Positions 6,012 through 7,809 of a stretch of 7,809 nucleotides of DNA are shown here, in pieces; the first letter of the stretch is position 1; each line of letters opens with the position of its first letter. A program made the translations under genes and the position numbers. The notes under the pieces are model-generated. The model ran no database searches. It was not told the origin of the DNA and saw only the letters and a program-made list of their open reading frames with translations. This DNA is from Paenibacillus sp. UBA6285 (lineage in GTDB: Bacteria > Bacillota > Bacilli > Paenibacillales > Paenibacillaceae): positions 1-7,809 of the forward strand of contig DJUJ01000077.1 of assembly GCA_002438345.1 (NCBI GenBank). Direction: 5' to 3'.

Positions 6012-6863
6012 GTGAAAGTAGGATTTATCGGAACAGGCAGCATGGGCAGCCTGCTGATCGACGCCTTTCTTTCTTCCGGAGCGCTAGAACCGTGTGATGT
6101 ACTTGCCAGCAACCGCAGCCTGAACAAGCTGCTGGAGCTTGAGAAGCGTCACACCGGCATTTCCATTTGCGGAAGCAATAGGGATACAGCGTTAGGAAGT
6201 GATATTGTTTTTTTATGCGTAAAGCCACTTGAATTTAAAACCTTAACAGATGAGATCAGCTCATGTCTCCGGAGTGAGCAAATCGTCGTATCTATTACAA
6301 GTCCAGTTCAATTGCATCATCTGGAATCCGCTTTGCCGTCCAAGATTGCCAAGATCATCCCAAGCATCACGCACTGCGTCAAAAGTGGGACTTCACTGTG
6401 CATATTTGGCAGCAGGCTTAATAAAGAAGACAGGCTTGTACTGCTACAGCTGTTGTCTTTCATAGGTGTTCCCTTGGAAATCCAAGAAGCACATACCCGA
6501 ATCGCTTCTGATTTCTCCAGCTGTGGACCTGCGTTCTTAAGCTATTTCATTGAGCGCTGGATTGAAGCAGCAGTAGAGGCCACCGGAATTGAAGAGACAT
6601 TAATCAGCCGACTCGCTGGTGAAATGCTGCTTGGAACAGGCAAATTGCTGACAGAAGGGGAGTTTACCCCCCAAGAACTTCAAGATCGGGTCGCTGTTCG
6701 CGGGGGCATTACCGCAGAAGCGCTAAACCACTTGCGTACCAGTCTAGAAGGTGTATTTGAACGCCTCATCACGACTACGCATGATAAATATGATGAGGAT
6801 GTCATTAAGCTTGATGAACTATTCGGACATGACACTATTAATCAGGGTCCTAAAGAGCGTTAG
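6012..6863 (+). CDS. comER: ComER, pyrroline-5-carboxylate-reductase-like protein
   Basis: This 283-residue cytoplasmic protein of the ProC/P5CR family has an N-terminal Rossmann domain for NAD(P)H (KVGFIGTGSMG, residues 2-12; VFLCVKP at 66-72). Its C-terminal helical dimerization domain has SSCGPAFLSYFIERWIEAA (169-187) and the P5CR-like signature VAVRGGITAEAL (227-238). ProC proteins usually have an SPGGTT-type sequence there, so substrate use may differ. The start is GTG at 6012-6014, because AAAGGAGG (5996-6003) lies eight bases before it; the in-frame codons back to 5928 overlap the promoter. Divergence from comEA is the classical Bacillus arrangement, which separates it from ProC paralogues. 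In Bacillus, comER is not needed for DNA uptake and has been linked to sporulation and biofilm control through Spo0A. A hairpin terminator follows after nine bases. Confidence 0.9.
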   Translation: MKVGFIGTGSMGSLLIDAFLSSGALEPCDVLASNRSLNKLLELEKRHTGISICGSNRDTALGSDIVFLCVKPLEFKTLTDEISSCLRSEQIVVSITSPVQLHHLESALPSKIAKIIPSITHCVKSGTSLCIFGSRLNKEDRLVLLQLLSFIGVPLEIQEAHTRIASDFSSCGPAFLSYFIERWIEAAVEATGIEETLISRLAGEMLLGTGKLLTEGEFTPQELQDRVAVRGGITAEALNHLRTSLEGVFERLITTTHDKYDEDVIKLDELFGHDTINQGPKER

Positions 6864-6872
6864 AACAACAAA

Positions 6873-6905
6873 GCCCGCAGCACGGATTTCTCCGATGCTG
6901 CGGGC
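6873..6905. terminator. Bidirectional hairpin terminator between comER and leuS
   Basis: GCCCGCAGCA (6873-6882) pairs perfectly with TGCTGCGGGC (6896-6905). Inside it CGGA (6883-6886) pairs with TCCG (6891-6894), with one bulged A and a TTTC loop. On the minus strand the stem is followed by TTTGTTGTTC, a fair U-rich tail, so it best serves leuS, whose stop is 17 bases away. In the + direction it closes comER but has only a weak U tail. Confidence 0.85.
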
Positions 6906-6922
6906 AGAATTGCGTTCTTCGC

Positions 6923-7809
6923 TTAACCCACTACAATATTTACAAGCTTGCCAGGAACCGCAATAATCTTGCGTACGGTTTTACCTTCTACAGCTGCACT
7001 CACATTAGGGAGTGACAGCGCATGAGCTTGCATTTCTTCCTGACCCATATCCAGCGGAATCAATGCGCGTTGTACGATTTTACCATTAACCTGAATAACG
7101 ATTTCAACCTCAGCATCGACTGTCCATGCTTCATCATAAGTTGGCCAAGCCACGTAGCTGATACTTCCTTCATGACCGAGCAGTTGCCACAGCTCTTCAG
7201 CAATATGCGGCGCCAGTGGTGACAACAATTGTACAAAGTGTTCAGCAGCTTCATGGGACAACGTTTCTTGCTTGTAAGCATCGTTAATGAAAATCATCAA
7301 CTGACTAATCGCCGTATTGAAACGCAGATGCTCGAAATCTTCAGTGACTTTCTTAATCGTTTTGTGCCAAGTACGTTTGAACTCTTCCGTACCGCCATCT
7401 GCTGTGATTTTGGAATTGAGCTTACCTTCCTCATTTACGAACAGACGCCATACACGGGACAAGAAACGGTGAACCCCTTCAACACCCTTTTCATTCCAAG
7501 GCTTGGTTGCCTCCAGAGGGCCCATAAACATTTCATACACGCGAAGCGTATCTGCACCGAAAGCTTCAACAATCTCATCAGGGTTGATGACATTTCCGCG
7601 TGATTTACTCATTTTTTCATTATTATTTCCAAGAATCATGCCTTGGTTAACCAGCTTATGGAAAGGCTCTTTCGTTTCCACTACGCCGATATCATAAAGC
7701 ACTTTGTGCCAGAAACGTGCATAGAGCAAGTGAAGTACGGCATGCTCGGCTCCACCAATGTACAGATCCACTGGAAGCCATGCTTTTTGCTTCTCTGGGG
7801 AGCACAGCT
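6923..7809 (-). CDS. leuS: Leucyl-tRNA synthetase, C-terminal part (5' end outside window)
   Basis: This class I aminoacyl-tRNA synthetase charges tRNA-Leu. The window holds the last 295 or so residues; the frame stays open to the right edge. Positions 7771-7769 (GTG) are an internal Val in [14 protein letters not shown], not a start. Visible are the catalytic-core segment [15 protein letters not shown], the KMSKS loop (codons 7615-7601, in [10 protein letters not shown]), the helical anticodon-binding region (around [28 protein letters not shown], given here as its landmark) and the C-terminal tRNA-contacting domain ending GKLVNIVVG. The HIGH motif and editing domain are outside the window. 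The gene converges on comER and ends 17 bases before a strong hairpin terminator. No damage is seen. Confidence 0.96.
   Translation of the reverse strand, partial: LCSPEKQKAWLPVDLYIGGAEHAVLHLLYARFWHKVLYDIGVVETKEPFHKLVNQGMILGNNNEKMSKSRGNVINPDEIVEAFGADTLRVYEMFMGPLEATKPWNEKGVEGVHRFLSRVWRLFVNEEGKLNSKITADGGTEEFKRTWHKTIKKVTEDFEHLRFNTAISQLMIFINDAYKQETLSHEAAEHFVQLLSPLAPHIAEELWQLLGHEGSISYVAWPTYDEAWTVDAEVEIVIQVNGKIVQRALIPLDMGQEEMQAHALSLPNVSAAVEGKTVRKIIAVPGKLVNIVVG

Noticed and set aside
7229..7603. 124-residue open frame on the + strand opposite leuS
   Set aside because: It is an antisense shadow of the well-supported leuS frame.
1..7809. CRISPR array, tRNA/rRNA gene, T-box or other riboswitch, toxin-antitoxin or defence genes
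   Set aside because: I saw no regularly spaced repeats, tRNA-like cloverleaf, T-box core before leuS (its 5' end is outside) or small paired genes.

Overview
The window looks like chromosome of a low-to-mid GC Gram-positive of the Paenibacillus/Brevibacillus type (Bacillales). The evidence is the late-competence set comEC, comEB and comEA with comER divergent from it, leuS convergent with comER, strong AAAGGAGG-type ribosome binding sites, frequent GTG/TTG starts, and intergenic TGCA-containing dyads that I associate with Paenibacillus. The genus is inferred from these family-level cues, not proven.

Layout from left to right. (1) Positions 1-1218 hold an apparently complete IS4-family insertion sequence, bounded by 20-bp perfect inverted repeats. 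Its single transposase frame is cut by one in-frame TAA inside the catalytic Y-(2)-R-(3)-E-(6)-K motif. (2) Positions 1219-1339 are a short spacer with an extraordinary C-rich, almost G-free tract on the + strand. (3) comEC lies on the minus strand (1340-4006). (4) A 504-bp non-coding gap (4007-4510) holds a strong intrinsic terminator for comEB, TGCA dyads and a leader hairpin in front of comEC. (5) comEB (4511-5029) and comEA (5145-5825) are both on the minus strand. A promoter-like extended -10 overlapped by a perfect dyad lies between them. (6) comER is on the + strand (6012-6863), divergent from comEA. (7) A strong hairpin terminator separates comER from the convergent 3' part of leuS (6923 to the window edge, minus strand).

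How the genes fit together. ComEA (membrane-anchored DNA receptor) and ComEC (transmembrane channel with a C-terminal metallo-beta-lactamase nuclease domain) form the DNA-uptake core of natural transformation. ComEB is a dCMP-deaminase-family protein that travels with them. ComER is a pyrroline-5-carboxylate-reductase-like protein encoded divergently, as in Bacillus. LeuS is housekeeping. The notable departure from the classical comEABC operon is that comEB appears to have its own promoter and to end at its own terminator. comEC would then be transcribed separately from inside the 504-bp gap.

I found no evidence for a wholly new system (no CRISPR array, toxin-antitoxin pair, defence island or RNA gene). 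The points worth a second look are the broken-up com operon, the interrupted transposase catalytic motif, the operator-like dyad before comEB, the C-rich/G-poor tract that could act in Rho termination, and a ComEA that lacks a recognisable oligomerization domain.
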